A stretch of 64,000 bases of DNA, taken from contig NZ_JAARZJ010000004.1 of assembly GCF_014229245.1 (NCBI RefSeq), positions 124,001 through 188,000 of the forward strand, written 5' to 3'. The stretch is from Listeria farberi. GTDB taxonomy: Bacteria; Bacillota; Bacilli; Lactobacillales; Listeriaceae. Within the stretch, counting starts at the first letter, position 1, and every line of letters starts with the position of its first letter. The translations under genes were made by a program, and so were the position numbers. The notes below the pieces were generated by a model, which was not told where the DNA came from, made no database searches, and saw only the letters and a program-made list of their open reading frames with translations. Positions 52,958-61,909 of the stretch are shown here, piece by piece.

Positions 52958-52975
52958 CATATATCTTTAAGTCAA
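52947..52975 (-). promoter_or_regulatory. promoter of the YtrA-like operon
   Basis: TTGACT, a 17-nt spacer and TACAAT on the minus strand; the operator palindrome covers the -10. Confidence 0.65.
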
Positions 52976-53057
52976 CATCATTAATTCAGTGGCTATTTAA
53001 AGCAGTTAATGGTACTATAAAATTTAACAATAAGGTTTATGGAAAGAAGGGAATCAT

Positions 53058-54194
53058 TTGAAATTTTCACGTTTTAGGGATAGTAAATTGTTTTTTTGGA
53101 CCATTGAAATTTTAGCAGTTGTGGCAGTTTTATTCATTCTATTGCAGATGAAGTACATATTTTCACCAATCGGCATAATCGTTTCCACTTTATTTATGCC
53201 TATTCTAGTAGCAGGATTTTTATTCTATTTATTCAATCCGCTCGTTTTATTTTTGGAAAAGAGAAAAGTTCCACGACTTTTAAGTGTTATTTTGATTTTT
53301 ATCGCGTTTATCGCGCTTGTTGTTCTTGCTGTAATGCAACTCGGTCCAACACTTGCTGACCAAGTAGCCGAACTTGCAAAAGCCATACCAGGTTACTGGC
53401 AAGATTTTGAAAAATGGCTACAAAGTCTTTCAAATAATTCTGCTTTAAAAGATATAGATATGAAACAAGAACTTTCAAAACTCAACATTTCCTTGCCGAA
53501 AATCATGTCTATTGTAGTTGATGGAGTAGCTTCTAGTTTTGGAGCGATTATCTCATTTGTGTCTGGTTTCGTTATGATCCTTGTAACAGTACCATTTATA
53601 GTCTTTTATATGTTTAAAGATGGTCATAAATTCGTTGAGTCTTCTGGCAAATTTTTCCCAGCAGGTATTCGTTCTGAAGCAAAACAAATTATTAAAGAAA
53701 TGAACAAAACAATTTCTACTTACATTAGTTCCCAAGCGATTGATTGTATGTTTGTTGGTTTGTTTACTTTTATTGGTTACTTAATTATTGGTCAACCGTA
53801 TGCACTTTTATTTGGATTTATAGCAGGTGCAACGAACATTATTCCTTATCTTGGACCATTCCTTGGAGCGGCTCCCGCGGTTATCGTGGCGCTATTCACT
53901 TCTCCAGTTCAGGCACTGCTCGTTATTGTTGTCGTTACTATCGTTCAACAAATTGACTCTAACTTACTTTCTCCATATATTATGGGTAAATCATTATCAA
54001 TTCACCCGCTCACTATTATCATCATCTTGATTGTTGCAGGTAATTTAGCAGGAATTTTTGGAATGATTTTAGGAGTTCCACTATATGCTGTAGTGAAAAC
54101 AATTATCGTTAACGTTAATCGTTTAATTAAATTGCGGCGAGGTCAGCTGGCGATTGATAATAATCTTCCTAATCCAGATACACCGAAAGAATAA
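53058..54194 (+). CDS. AI-2E transporter family permease, second copy
   Basis: A 378-residue polytopic permease. N-terminal helices, an extended helical region (LADQVAELAKAIPGYWQDFEKWLQ), and the signature NIIPYLGPFLGAAPAVIVALF with QQIDSNLLSPYIMGKSLSIHP mark the AI-2E/YdbI/YtvI family. Translation starts at TTG, 6 nt after AAGAAGGGAA. It is more like YtvI/PerM than the copy at 12841. Single gene with a bidirectional terminator. Confidence 0.87.
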   Translation: MKFSRFRDSKLFFWTIEILAVVAVLFILLQMKYIFSPIGIIVSTLFMPILVAGFLFYLFNPLVLFLEKRKVPRLLSVILIFIAFIALVVLAVMQLGPTLADQVAELAKAIPGYWQDFEKWLQSLSNNSALKDIDMKQELSKLNISLPKIMSIVVDGVASSFGAIISFVSGFVMILVTVPFIVFYMFKDGHKFVESSGKFFPAGIRSEAKQIIKEMNKTISTYISSQAIDCMFVGLFTFIGYLIIGQPYALLFGFIAGATNIIPYLGPFLGAAPAVIVALFTSPVQALLVIVVVTIVQQIDSNLLSPYIMGKSLSIHPLTIIIILIVAGNLAGIFGMILGVPLYAVVKTIIVNVNRLIKLRRGQLAIDNNLPNPDTPKE

Positions 54195-54238
54195 AAAAAC
54201 GAGCTTTGGGAAACTAGTTCCTAAAGCTCGTTTTTTTC
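54192..54238. terminator. bidirectional terminator
   Basis: The stem AAACGAGCTTT(A)GG/CC(T)AAAGCTCGTTT with A7 and T7 flanks, between the permease and the converging phosphatase gene. Confidence 0.92.
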
Positions 54239-54912
54239 TATGCTTTTTTAAAATGAGAAGTATCATTTAAACGTTCTAATTTGAATAAACCATTTTCATA
54301 AGCTAAAACAGTAACACTCGCATTATCTAAAATGACTGATTCGTCCATGGATGGTTCCAGTTCGTGGACAATGTTACGAATGGTATTTCCGTGAGCGACG
54401 ATAAGAACATTCCCGCCTGTTTCACGGTGCCGATTAATGACATGTAAGAAACCTTGTTCTACCCGAGTCCAAAATGTCATAAAATCTTCCGCATCTCCTG
54501 TTGGGTCAGCTGCTTTTGTGCCGTTCATTGTTTCGCGTACATCGGCATTTTTAAATAGCTCTTCTTGATTCGCATAACCCATATGATGAGCAATTTCATT
54601 CCAAGCCACATCGCCTTTTTCACCTTCGTAGGAACCGAAGAAAGTTTCCCGAAATTCACTTAGTGGTTCAAGCGTTAAACCAAATGCATGTTTATTTTCT
54701 TTTAGTAGGTGTCCTGCTGTTGCGATTGTACGGTGTAAGTCACTTGAATAAGCTGCGACGAATTCTGTTTCTGCAAGCCCACGACCACTTTCTTTTACTA
54801 CTTCAATTCCTTCTGGTGTGAGCGGCGTATCAGCCCAGCCTTGCATACGTAAATTTTTGTTTAAATAGGTTTGACCATGTCTTACAAAATAAAGTGATAA
54901 TTTTTTTCCCAT
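54238..54912 (-). CDS. histidine phosphatase (phosphoglycerate-mutase-like)
   Basis: A 224-residue histidine-phosphatase family protein. The catalytic FVRHGQTYLN at residues 9-18, the second Arg/His region YSSDLHRTIATA, Glu in FRETFFGSYEGE, and HGNTIRN (second His, about residue 177) are complete. These proteins are phosphatases more often than true mutases. It precedes nothing in its direction before the terminator and follows glutathione reductase by 28 nt. Confidence 0.88.
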   Translation of the reverse strand: MGKKLSLYFVRHGQTYLNKNLRMQGWADTPLTPEGIEVVKESGRGLAETEFVAAYSSDLHRTIATAGHLLKENKHAFGLTLEPLSEFRETFFGSYEGEKGDVAWNEIAHHMGYANQEELFKNADVRETMNGTKAADPTGDAEDFMTFWTRVEQGFLHVINRHRETGGNVLIVAHGNTIRNIVHELEPSMDESVILDNASVTVLAYENGLFKLERLNDTSHFKKA

Positions 54913-54940
54913 TACGTACTTCCTCCTCCATCGTTGTTTT

Positions 54941-56290
54941 CTATTTCATTGTAACAAATTCTTCAGATCCAGTTGGGTGGATAGCAACTGTATTATCAAA
55001 ATCAGCTTTTGTTGCTCCCATGTTAATAGCAACGGCGAATCCTTGAATCATTTCATCTACCCCGTAGCCAATACCGTGCAGACCGATTACGCGTTCTGTT
55101 TTCCCTTCACAAATCAATTTCATCCGGCAAGGCTCGCGGTGGTCTGTGATGGCTGTATACATTGAGGTAAAGCTAGAAGTGTACACTTTAATATTTTCTT
55201 TGCCGTATTTTTCGATTGCTTCTGGTTCTGTTAAACCAACTGTACCGATAGCAGGATGACTAAAGATAACAGTTGGAATATTTTCATAGGTTAAATGTGC
55301 ATCTTTTTTGTTATTGAAAAGGCGTTCTGATAAACGGCGCCCTGCTGCAATTGCGACTGGCGTTAATTCATAATGACCCGTTACATCGCCAACTGCATAA
55401 ATCCCCGCTACATTGGTGTTTTGGAATTTATCTACGGCGATATGTCCGCTTTCTAAGAGTTCTACGCCCGCATTTTCGATTTGAAGCCCTTTGATAACCG
55501 GTTTACGCCCGATCGCCCAAATAAGCGTATCGACGGTTTCTGTGCGACCATCCTCTAAGCTCAACGTCAAACTGCCATCTGGATTTTTTTCTACCTTTTG
55601 AGGAACGGCATGTTTATGCAAAGTCATGTCAGATTGCTCGATAAGCTCGGTTAATGTATCTGTTAAAATCGGGTCAAAATTACGAAGAGGAGCATGTTTA
55701 CGCACAAAAAGATGTGTATCTGACCCAAATTGCTGTAATACGCCAGCTAATTCAACAGCGATATAACCCGCGCCAACAACCGCCACTTTTTTAGGAAGCT
55801 CATTTAACGCAAAAAAGCCGTCTGAAGTAATGCCATATTCTGCGCCAGGGATGGAAGGAAGTGCTGGTTCGCCGCCCGTCGCAATTAAAATATGATCTGC
55901 TGTCACTAGTTCACCATTCACTCGCAACGTTTTTTCATCGACAAATTCCGCGTAACCTTTAATCCACTCAACTTTATTGTTATCAAGCCCATTCTTGTAC
56001 GAACCTCGAATCCGTTCAATGTAAACTTCTCGGTTTTCTACTAATTTTTGGAAGTTAAAGCTTGCGTCCACTTGGTAACCATAGGCATCTGCATATAAGT
56101 CCATCGCTTCTTTAATTTGTGCGCCATACCACATAACTTTTTTAGGAACACAACCAACATTTACACATGTTCCACCTAAAAATTTTGGTTCAATGAGTGC
56201 ACACTTTGCCCCGTGCATTGCCGCGCGGTTAATAGAAGCAATCCCGCCACTACCGCCACCAATCGCAATATAATCATAATGCTTCTCCAT
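54941..56290 (-). CDS. gshR: glutathione reductase
   Basis: A 449-residue FAD disulfide oxidoreductase. [14 protein letters not shown] binds FAD, the redox pair is in [13 protein letters not shown] (about Cys42 and Cys47), the NADPH motif is [11 protein letters not shown], and the C-terminal catalytic His-Glu is in [11 protein letters not shown]. Listeria makes glutathione, and this enzyme regenerates it. Cotranscription with the phosphatase gene is plausible. Confidence 0.92.
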   Translation of the reverse strand: MEKHYDYIAIGGGSGGIASINRAAMHGAKCALIEPKFLGGTCVNVGCVPKKVMWYGAQIKEAMDLYADAYGYQVDASFNFQKLVENREVYIERIRGSYKNGLDNNKVEWIKGYAEFVDEKTLRVNGELVTADHILIATGGEPALPSIPGAEYGITSDGFFALNELPKKVAVVGAGYIAVELAGVLQQFGSDTHLFVRKHAPLRNFDPILTDTLTELIEQSDMTLHKHAVPQKVEKNPDGSLTLSLEDGRTETVDTLIWAIGRKPVIKGLQIENAGVELLESGHIAVDKFQNTNVAGIYAVGDVTGHYELTPVAIAAGRRLSERLFNNKKDAHLTYENIPTVIFSHPAIGTVGLTEPEAIEKYGKENIKVYTSSFTSMYTAITDHREPCRMKLICEGKTERVIGLHGIGYGVDEMIQGFAVAINMGATKADFDNTVAIHPTGSEEFVTMK

Positions 56291-56325
56291 ACAAAATCTC
56301 TCCTAACATTTCTTCGTTTTCGTTT

Positions 56326-56823
56326 TTATAAATACGCTTCGCCCCGCATAATCGCGAGAACCCGCGGATTTGGTAAGTATCGTTTTATCACTTGAAGTTT
56401 TTCATAGGTGTCGGTATCACCTAAATGTTCAGCAATACCCATAGCAACGGCGCTACTTCGACTGACTCCAGCATGACAATGGACTACGATTTGCGTGAAA
56501 TCCGGATGTTCATCCACAAAATCATAAATCAAATCGCGATGAACTTCATTAAATAGTTTCATTTCCGCTTGCTCTTTGTCACTTAATCCCCAGTAATCAT
56601 CTTCTTCGTTAATATCATTAAAGTGAACGGGCAAAATAGCATCAAAAAGTGATTCGTGTTTGAGTGGCTGATAGGTTGCGCCGACATCCGCAATACGAAT
56701 AAGTAAAGTATGCTCTGAGCGCGGCTTAAACTGCACCGCTACTACTTCTGGTACGGCAATTATCCGTAAATCAAATGGATCAAAATCAATTTGGCGCCTT
56801 TCTTTGTTAATATAATTCGCCAT
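56326..56823 (-). CDS. dual-specificity protein phosphatase-like protein
   Basis: A 165-residue phosphatase. The P-loop VVHCHAGVSRSSAVAMGIAEHLGD (HCxxGxxR, Cys about residue 116) is intact, and an Asp in the DINEEDDYWG segment could be the general acid. Eukaryote-like dual-specificity phosphatases are uncommon in Firmicutes, though homologues are standard in Listeria. It sits 35 nt upstream of glutathione reductase on the same strand and may head that transcript. Confidence 0.85.
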   Translation of the reverse strand: MANYINKERRQIDFDPFDLRIIAVPEVVAVQFKPRSEHTLLIRIADVGATYQPLKHESLFDAILPVHFNDINEEDDYWGLSDKEQAEMKLFNEVHRDLIYDFVDEHPDFTQIVVHCHAGVSRSSAVAMGIAEHLGDTDTYEKLQVIKRYLPNPRVLAIMRGEAYL

Positions 56824-56926
56824 CCTGCATGTCCCCTTTTCCAGTGCAACAAGATTTTCCTTCGTCTTATTCCCTCTCTATTCTATCATGCCTAGACATT
56901 TTTACATAAAGAAGCAGTTTCAAACA

Positions 56927-56960
56927 CAAAAATAACCAAATAAAATTATTTGGTTATTTT
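56927..56960 (-). terminator. terminator of the YdeI-like gene
   Basis: AATAACCAAATAA pairs with TTATTTGGTTATT, followed by T5 on the minus strand; it overlaps the end of the coding region. Confidence 0.8.
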
Positions 56961-57628
56961 TTCCCTTGGCGGTAAAGATCTTTTGTTTTGTACCCTTGAC
57001 TCAAAATATCGACCATTTCTACGCGTCTTTTTTCTTGTGTGGCTGGTTGTTTGGCAGAATAAATATAGCGCGCCCAAACACGCTGGTATCCTGTCGCTAA
57101 ATTATTGTAAAATGCTTGTAAATCGCCTTTATCTGCTAAAAATTCTGCGACAAGTGGTACATAATCGGCATATTCATCTGCGGAAGGGTTATTTTTCTTT
57201 ACGCCTTTCGCTTTTAGCTGTGCTGCTTCTTTTAAACCAACAACCGTGTAAGTTTCATCAAGCGCTACCATTCGCGTGAATTTGAGGGTGCTACCATCCA
57301 CGTATCCTTCCTCATCGGTTTTAAGCGCTGGCATGAGTTCATCGCGGTGTACATATGTAGCGAATTTTTTATTGCCTTTTTTTGGATAAGCAAAAAATAA
57401 ATAACCATTCGCAGCAAGTTTATTTTCAGCAATAACTTCTTTCGTAAAAGACACTAATTCTTCTAGCGTTTCAACAAAATCGAAAATTAAGTCATATTGC
57501 TTATTTGCTAGTTTTTCTTCGTAATTTGCTAGGTTTCGAAAATAATCTGCTCCAACTGGTTTATTTAGAATGACTGCTTTTTTATATTTAGTCAGTTGTA
57601 ATTTTTCTACTATTGTCTTTTCTTCCAT
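56954..57628 (-). CDS. YdeI/OmpD-associated family protein
   Basis: A 224-residue soluble protein. The N-terminal two thirds resembles DUF1801-like proteins (DFVETLEELVSFTKEVIAENKLAANGYLFFAYPKKGNKKFATYVHRDELMPAL), and the C-terminus has the YdeI/OmpdA signature GYQRVWARYIYSAKQPATQEKRRVEMVDILSQGYK. Homologues are linked to tolerance of antimicrobial peptides, without a known mechanism. The start is the ATG of MEEKT, 8 nt after GAGG. Confidence 0.8.
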   Translation of the reverse strand: MEEKTIVEKLQLTKYKKAVILNKPVGADYFRNLANYEEKLANKQYDLIFDFVETLEELVSFTKEVIAENKLAANGYLFFAYPKKGNKKFATYVHRDELMPALKTDEEGYVDGSTLKFTRMVALDETYTVVGLKEAAQLKAKGVKKNNPSADEYADYVPLVAEFLADKGDLQAFYNNLATGYQRVWARYIYSAKQPATQEKRRVEMVDILSQGYKTKDLYRQGKK

Positions 57629-57702
57629 ATCCAGCACCTCGTTTGTATAGTTTGATTACAGTATATAGCCTTCTCTCCAAGTAATCAAGCCAAACTAAAC
57701 GT

Positions 57703-57734
57703 AAAAAAAGACCAAGCGACGTGGCTTGGTCTTT
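57703..57734 (-). terminator. terminator of the OsmC gene
   Basis: The stem AAAGACCAAGC/GCTTGGTCTTT with a 6-nt loop and T7 on the minus strand. Confidence 0.9.
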
Positions 57735-57742
57735 GAATCATT

Positions 57743-58123
57743 TTATTTAAAAACAACAATCTCATTTATTTCAATCGAAGGATCTAAACTTTTTGCAACC
57801 GGGCAGGCATCTTTCACTAAATGCACGGCTTTTTCGGCTTTTGCTTCGTTACTTTTATCTACTAAATCCACCGTGAAAGTAACATTAATTTTCGTTAAAA
57901 CATGCACGGCACTTTCTTGATCTTGTTCATAATCGGTATGAATGCTTAAATCATTTATCTCAATTCGTTTTTTCTCAAGTAATGTTTGATATACATATCC
58001 GCTACAAGCCGCAACCGCAGCCACTGTTATTTGAACTGGAGAAAAACCTTCTTCTTTAATTAATGTCCAGTTGCCGTTTGGATGTACAAGTTCTAATACT
58101 TTCCCATTTTTCACTAAATCCAT
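57743..58123 (-). CDS. OsmC-family peroxide-detoxifying protein
   Basis: A 126-residue OsmC/Ohr-superfamily protein. Two conserved cysteines are in the expected places, VAAVAACSGYVYQTLLEKK (about residue 50) and VHLVKDACPVAKSLD (about residue 109). The start is the ATG of MDLVKNG, spaced after GGAGGAA; a 26-residue longer frame has no ribosome site. It is monocistronic and likely reduces organic hydroperoxides using thiols. Confidence 0.88.
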   Translation of the reverse strand: MDLVKNGKVLELVHPNGNWTLIKEEGFSPVQITVAAVAACSGYVYQTLLEKKRIEINDLSIHTDYEQDQESAVHVLTKINVTFTVDLVDKSNEAKAEKAVHLVKDACPVAKSLDPSIEINEIVVFK

Positions 58124-58212
58124 AATCAATTCCTCCATTTTAATTCTTACAATTCTTATATGAATAATAAGATTATAGCTTAAATAAAAAGCCATGTCCA
58201 ATTTCCCGTACG

Positions 58213-58246
58213 AAAAAAGAATCCAAGTTACACTTGGATTCTTTTT
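58213..58246. terminator. terminator of the Glu-Asp tRNA unit
   Basis: The stem AAGAATCCAAG/CTTGGATTCTT with a TTACA-type loop, flanked by A6 and T5, immediately after tRNA-Asp. Confidence 0.88.
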
Positions 58247-58249
58247 GAG

Positions 58250-58322
58250 CGGTCCCGACGGGATTTGAACCCGCGATCTCCTGCGTGACAGGCAGGCATG
58301 TTAACCCCTACACCACGGAACC
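58250..58322 (-). tRNA. tRNA-Asp (GTC)
   Basis: 73 nt with acceptor GGTTCCG/CGGGACC, T-loop TTCGAATC and anticodon GTC in CTGTCAC. CCA not encoded. Confidence 0.96.
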
Positions 58323-58348
58323 ATATGTATAGAAAATGAATAAAAAAG

Positions 58349-58420
58349 TGACCCGTACGGGATTCGAACCCGTGTTACCGCCGTGAAAGGGCGGTGTCTT
58401 AACCGCTTGACCAACGGGCC
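58349..58420 (-). tRNA. tRNA-Glu (TTC)
   Basis: 72 nt with acceptor GGCCCGT/ACGGGTC, T-loop TTCGAATC and anticodon TTC in CCTTTCAC. It precedes tRNA-Asp by 26 nt on the same strand, forming one transcript. Confidence 0.96.
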
Positions 58421-58576
58421 AGATAAAAAACGAAAAATGAATATATATTCAATTGAATTCATTTCTCTTACACCAACTTTTTTATTATAACATAATCTCA
58501 GTGACTGTCAACGGCTTTTTCTAATTTTATTCACAAATTTTTTATCTCTTGATTTTTATGCATTTTGGCTAGTATA

Positions 58577-58619
58577 AAACAAAGTCAGCTATGCTTATTA
58601 AAAGGCACGCTGACTTTAT
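58577..58619 (-). terminator. terminator of the GntR gene next to the PTS IIC gene
   Basis: The stem AAAGTCAGC/GCTGACTTT with an additional TGC/GCA, followed by GTTTTAT on the minus strand. Confidence 0.75.
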
Positions 58620-58620
58620 T

Positions 58621-59334
58621 TTACTTTTCTCGGTGATCAACCATAATAAAACTTCTCGTATCATAGCGATGTCTTGAACGGGAATATTCGACTGGTCTAC
58701 CGTCTTTTAAATACACTACTTGCTCCACTTCTAAAACTGGATCGTGTTCCCCGCACGCTAAATATTCTTGGTCATATTCAGATGGCTTATCGGCATTAAT
58801 TTTCCGAAAGGCTCCACTTAGCACAAGTCCCAGTGAGTCTTGTAAGTACGCATAAATCGAATGATGTAAAATTTCTTTCGTTAAACCAGGAACTAAATCT
58901 GCCGGCATCGTTGTATGCTCTAACACATATGGTGCGCCGTCCAAGAGCCGTAACCGAATCAATTTGTACACTGGCTGGTCTGCTTTTATTAAAAGTTGTT
59001 CTTGTGTTTTTTCATCTGGGAAAGCAATATCGAAAGCAATAATTTTACTCGAGATTCGATTGTCTCCCATCATTTTTGTCAAACCATCATAATCCCGCAA
59101 ACTTGCATCTTGTTTATTAGCTAAGGCATTTTTCATAACAAAAGTTCCTGCACCGCGTTGTCTGTAAACAAGTCCTTCAAGCGCTAAAACATCAAAGGCT
59201 TTTTTTATTGTCATTCTGCTACAATCATAGGCTCTAGATAAGCTCACTTGATCAGGAAGAATGGATTCTGGTGGATAAGTACCGTTGTTTATTTTTTCAC
59301 GGATTTCTGCGGCAATCAGTTCATACTTAACCAA
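58621..59334 (-). CDS. GntR/HutC-family regulator of the adjacent PTS gene
   Basis: A 237-residue regulator. Winged helix at residues 5-70 (ESILPDQVSLSRAYDCSRMTIKKAFDVLALEGLVYRQRGAGTFV), UTRA ligand domain at 85-235. It resembles trehalose- or cellobiose-type HutC repressors. It follows a PTS IIC gene by 80 nt, and an inverted repeat lies between its -10 box and ribosome site. A related motif overlaps the -35 of the IIC gene, so both genes are probably its targets. Confidence 0.87.
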   Translation of the reverse strand: MVKYELIAAEIREKINNGTYPPESILPDQVSLSRAYDCSRMTIKKAFDVLALEGLVYRQRGAGTFVMKNALANKQDASLRDYDGLTKMMGDNRISSKIIAFDIAFPDEKTQEQLLIKADQPVYKLIRLRLLDGAPYVLEHTTMPADLVPGLTKEILHHSIYAYLQDSLGLVLSGAFRKINADKPSEYDQEYLACGEHDPVLEVEQVVYLKDGRPVEYSRSRHRYDTRSFIMVDHREK

Positions 59335-59363
59335 GTCGATCGCTCCTTCGTTTGAATTAAAAA

Positions 59364-59390
59364 TGTCTAGCCATTTCTAGTCAAATTATA
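59364..59390 (-). promoter_or_regulatory. GntR promoter with operator
   Basis: TATAAT (59385-59390) is followed at once by TGACTAG-N6-CTAGACA (59364-59383), a one-mismatch inverted repeat. The CTAGACA half recurs upstream of the PTS IIC gene. Confidence 0.6.
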
Positions 59391-59414
59391 GCATATCGAA
59401 AAGGAAAACATAAC

Positions 59415-60701
59415 TTATTTGATAGCTGCTTCGGATTCTCTTGCTATATTCGTACGGTCAACAAGTTTGAGGAATGGATACCAGATGATTAAGACGATGA
59501 AGAAATCCACCACTTGAAGCGCCCCGCCGAGCCATGAGTTTGTTGCTAAAATTCCATTGATGATAATTGGCACTGTCCAAGGTACAGATACCCCAGTTGG
59601 AGCTGGTACAATTCCAGCAGCCATCACAAAGTAATTAAGTGTAGTAACAACTAATGGCGCAAGTATCCATGGAATTAAAATCGTCGCATTTAACACGATT
59701 GGCATCCCGAATAATACCGGTTCGTTTACATTAAAAATACCAGGTCCGAGCGCTAAACGACCAATTTCCTTACTTTGTTTGCTCTTCATTAGAAAAGCGA
59801 GCGCAATTACTACAGCAAGTGTCATCCCAGATCCACCCATGCCAACTGTAAATACTTCCATGAATGGTTTAGTAACAATATGTGGTAACGGCGATCCAGC
59901 TTTATAGGCGTCCAGATTTTCAAGCATTAACGTATTCCAAATTGGGTCCATTACCGAGTTTACAATAATTTGACCATGTAAACCGAAGAACCACAATACT
60001 TGGACAAAGAAAAGCGCAATCAGAGTTGGTATAATTCCTGATCCTAAACCAACAAGCGGTTTTTGAATAACAGTGTACACTACATCATGTAAGTTGGTGT
60101 TGAAGAAGAATTGAACAATAATATTAATTACTAAAAAGATACTTAATGTCAAAACGGCTGGTATTAATGCAGCAAATGATTTAGCGACTGCTGGCGGCAC
60201 CCCATCAGGCATTTTAATCGTCCAATCGCGTTGCACGAAGAAACGATATAATTCTCCCGCAATAAAACCAGTAATCATCCCAATAAACATACCCTTTGCA
60301 CCAAGTCTATCTAAAGAAAGTGCTCCAGTAACTAATTCCCCATTAGCACTATTAAAGAAAAATGGCGTTAAAATCAAGAAACTAGCGAGCGCTACAGCAC
60401 CCCCGTATATAGCTTCTACTTTATAATACTTCGATAATGAATAACCAATACCAAAAACGACAAAAACCGTCATAATACTCATCGTCGCATTTTGAGCATT
60501 TCCTAAATAAAGTTGTAAAGTAGCTTTCGTTTCATCACTCCAAAATGGCAGATTCATCAAAACTACAGCAATAGAACCAAACATTGTCAGCGGAAACGCC
60601 AACATAAAAGCATCTCGTAAAGTCGTTAAGTAACGATTCTCCCCTAGCTTTGCAGCAAGAGGCATTAATTTATCCCCAAGCAACTCCATAAATTTATTCA
60701 C
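59415..60701 (-). CDS. PTS lactose/cellobiose-family IIC permease (orphan)
   Basis: A 428-residue CelB-type permease with about ten helices: KLGENRYLTTLRDAFMLAFPLTMFGSIAVVL at the start, GMGGSGMTLAVVIALAF in the middle and GIFNVNEPVLFGMPIVLNATILIPW as substrate site. No IIA or IIB gene is nearby, so it must borrow these from elsewhere. A GntR gene follows. The start ATG has no strong ribosome site; GGGGGAAG is about 8 nt upstream. Confidence 0.92.
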   Translation of the reverse strand: MNKFMELLGDKLMPLAAKLGENRYLTTLRDAFMLAFPLTMFGSIAVVLMNLPFWSDETKATLQLYLGNAQNATMSIMTVFVVFGIGYSLSKYYKVEAIYGGAVALASFLILTPFFFNSANGELVTGALSLDRLGAKGMFIGMITGFIAGELYRFFVQRDWTIKMPDGVPPAVAKSFAALIPAVLTLSIFLVINIIVQFFFNTNLHDVVYTVIQKPLVGLGSGIIPTLIALFFVQVLWFFGLHGQIIVNSVMDPIWNTLMLENLDAYKAGSPLPHIVTKPFMEVFTVGMGGSGMTLAVVIALAFLMKSKQSKEIGRLALGPGIFNVNEPVLFGMPIVLNATILIPWILAPLVVTTLNYFVMAAGIVPAPTGVSVPWTVPIIINGILATNSWLGGALQVVDFFIVLIIWYPFLKLVDRTNIARESEAAIK

Positions 60702-60731
60702 TGTTCTTCCCCCAAACGGATTTTTTCTACA

Positions 60732-60745
60732 AGAAAACGTTTTCT
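60732..60745 (-). promoter_or_regulatory. cre-like palindrome upstream of the orphan IIC gene
   Basis: AGAAAACGTTTTCT, a perfect 14-bp palindrome matching the cre core (AAACGTTT) with outer-base mismatches. It lies between the -10 box and the start codon, a roadblock position for CcpA. Confidence 0.6.
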
Positions 60746-60752
60746 ATTTATT

Positions 60753-60784
60753 ATTATACTCATTTATTTTTAAATGTCTAGTCT
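60753..60784 (-). promoter_or_regulatory. promoter of the orphan IIC gene with GntR motif
   Basis: TATAAT on the minus strand at 60753-60758. The -35 region is replaced by GACTAGACA (60775-60783), the half-site shared with the operator of the GntR gene. Confidence 0.55.
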
Positions 60785-60804
60785 TTTTAAAATAAAAGAA
60801 CGAA

Positions 60805-60836
60805 CAAAAAGACTTCCATCCTAACGATGAAAGTCT
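60805..60836 (-). terminator. terminator of the DUF1801 gene
   Basis: An 11-bp stem AGACTTTCATC/GATGGAAGTCT (one G-U) with a 5-nt loop, then T5 on the minus strand. Confidence 0.85.
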
Positions 60837-60841
60837 CAAAC

Positions 60842-61234
60842 TTATTTTCCCTTTTTCTTCGCTTGCTTTTCTGCGGCTTTTTGCTTGTTTTCAACTAATC
60901 GGAATAGTGTCATTTCTCGTATTAAATCATAAGGAACTTCTTCGTTAATTGGGAATTGAACCGCACCTTTTGAATACTTGTATTTTCCTAATTGCTTCTC
61001 AAATGCAGAAATACCACTAGGTGCTGGATAAAATCCATAATGATTTTTTGCAACCGCAAAGTGCACGAGATTACCTTCGAAATAAAAAGTTGGCATTTGA
61101 TAACTAATTTTCTCTGTTGCTTCTGGCGCTGCGGATTGAATAGTTTCTCTAATCTTCTCTAGTACTTCTTTTGTTTCGGGCGGGGCCTGGGTAATATATT
61201 CATCTATTGTTGAAAATTCCAGTTTATTATCCAT
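60842..61234 (-). CDS. DUF1801/YdhG-like protein
   Basis: A 130-residue soluble protein of the DUF1801 group (related to iron-chaperone YdhG/Fra-like). Typical parts are TIDEYITQAPPETKEVLEKIRETIQSAAPEATEKISYQMPTFYFEGNLVHFAVAKNHYGFYP and a Lys/Ala-rich end (KQKAAEKQAKKKGK). Function is not settled. It is monocistronic. Confidence 0.83.
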   Translation of the reverse strand: MDNKLEFSTIDEYITQAPPETKEVLEKIRETIQSAAPEATEKISYQMPTFYFEGNLVHFAVAKNHYGFYPAPSGISAFEKQLGKYKYSKGAVQFPINEEVPYDLIREMTLFRLVENKQKAAEKQAKKKGK

Positions 61235-61328
61235 AGTCCATTCCTTTCTGAAATGTTTTAATTTATTATAGCAACTCTCTTAGTAAAAACCAATTTTTGG
61301 TGTCATTATATAGTCGTATTCATAAATA

Positions 61329-61877
61329 TTATTCGCTAAGCTCATCTCTGACCGCCATAAGAGCAAAACCAAGAAGATTCAAACCTTTCCAATGTAACGG
61401 ATTTTCCGCATGCTTATCATCAGAAGCTAAGCCAATACCCCAAACTTTATCCAAAGGACTTGCTTCAACTAAAATCCGATTATTCGTATGAAGCAAAAAA
61501 TTTTTCAAATCTTTATTTTGAGAGAATTTTGCAAGATTACCACGTTTAACTATATTAAACCGATTTTCCATCCAAACATCTTCTTGAAAACCACTTATTA
61601 ATCTACCAAAAGATTTTGCTTGTTTCGGATGTTTCGCTGCTAAAATTTTCCCTCTCATTTCTGTATCATTAAAAAGTTTTGCCTTTTCAGCCATCATGAA
61701 TTGCTCAGCACAATTATACTCCACTCCATCAACCTTGAAATTACACTTCCACCACTGACTAAAACAACTTTTATTTATGCTTCCATCAGATGAAGATTGG
61801 TTTCCCCAAAAGAAGATGTACTTTAACTTTTGCTTTTTTTGGTATTTCTGCTGTATTTTTTCTAATGTATAATCCAT
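61329..61877 (-). CDS. NADAR-family protein, copy 1
   Basis: A 182-residue protein of the NADAR (YbiA/DUF1768) family. The signature is clear: FFWG at the start, VEYNCAEQFMMAEKAKLFND with the conserved Glu, KHPKQAKSFGR, and WGIGLASDDKHAENPLHWKGLNLLGFALMAVRDEL. NADAR enzymes act on ADP-ribosylated guanine or riboflavin-pathway N-glycosides. The start is the ATG of MDYTLE, 9 nt after TTGGAG; an earlier ATG overlaps the stop of the broken upstream SUKH gene (ATGA). Another NADAR copy lies at 62407. Confidence 0.85.
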   Translation of the reverse strand: MDYTLEKIQQKYQKKQKLKYIFFWGNQSSSDGSINKSCFSQWWKCNFKVDGVEYNCAEQFMMAEKAKLFNDTEMRGKILAAKHPKQAKSFGRLISGFQEDVWMENRFNIVKRGNLAKFSQNKDLKNFLLHTNNRILVEASPLDKVWGIGLASDDKHAENPLHWKGLNLLGFALMAVRDELSE

Positions 61878-61909
61878 ACCTGTCATCTCCAACTTTTTAA
61901 TTTTATTTA

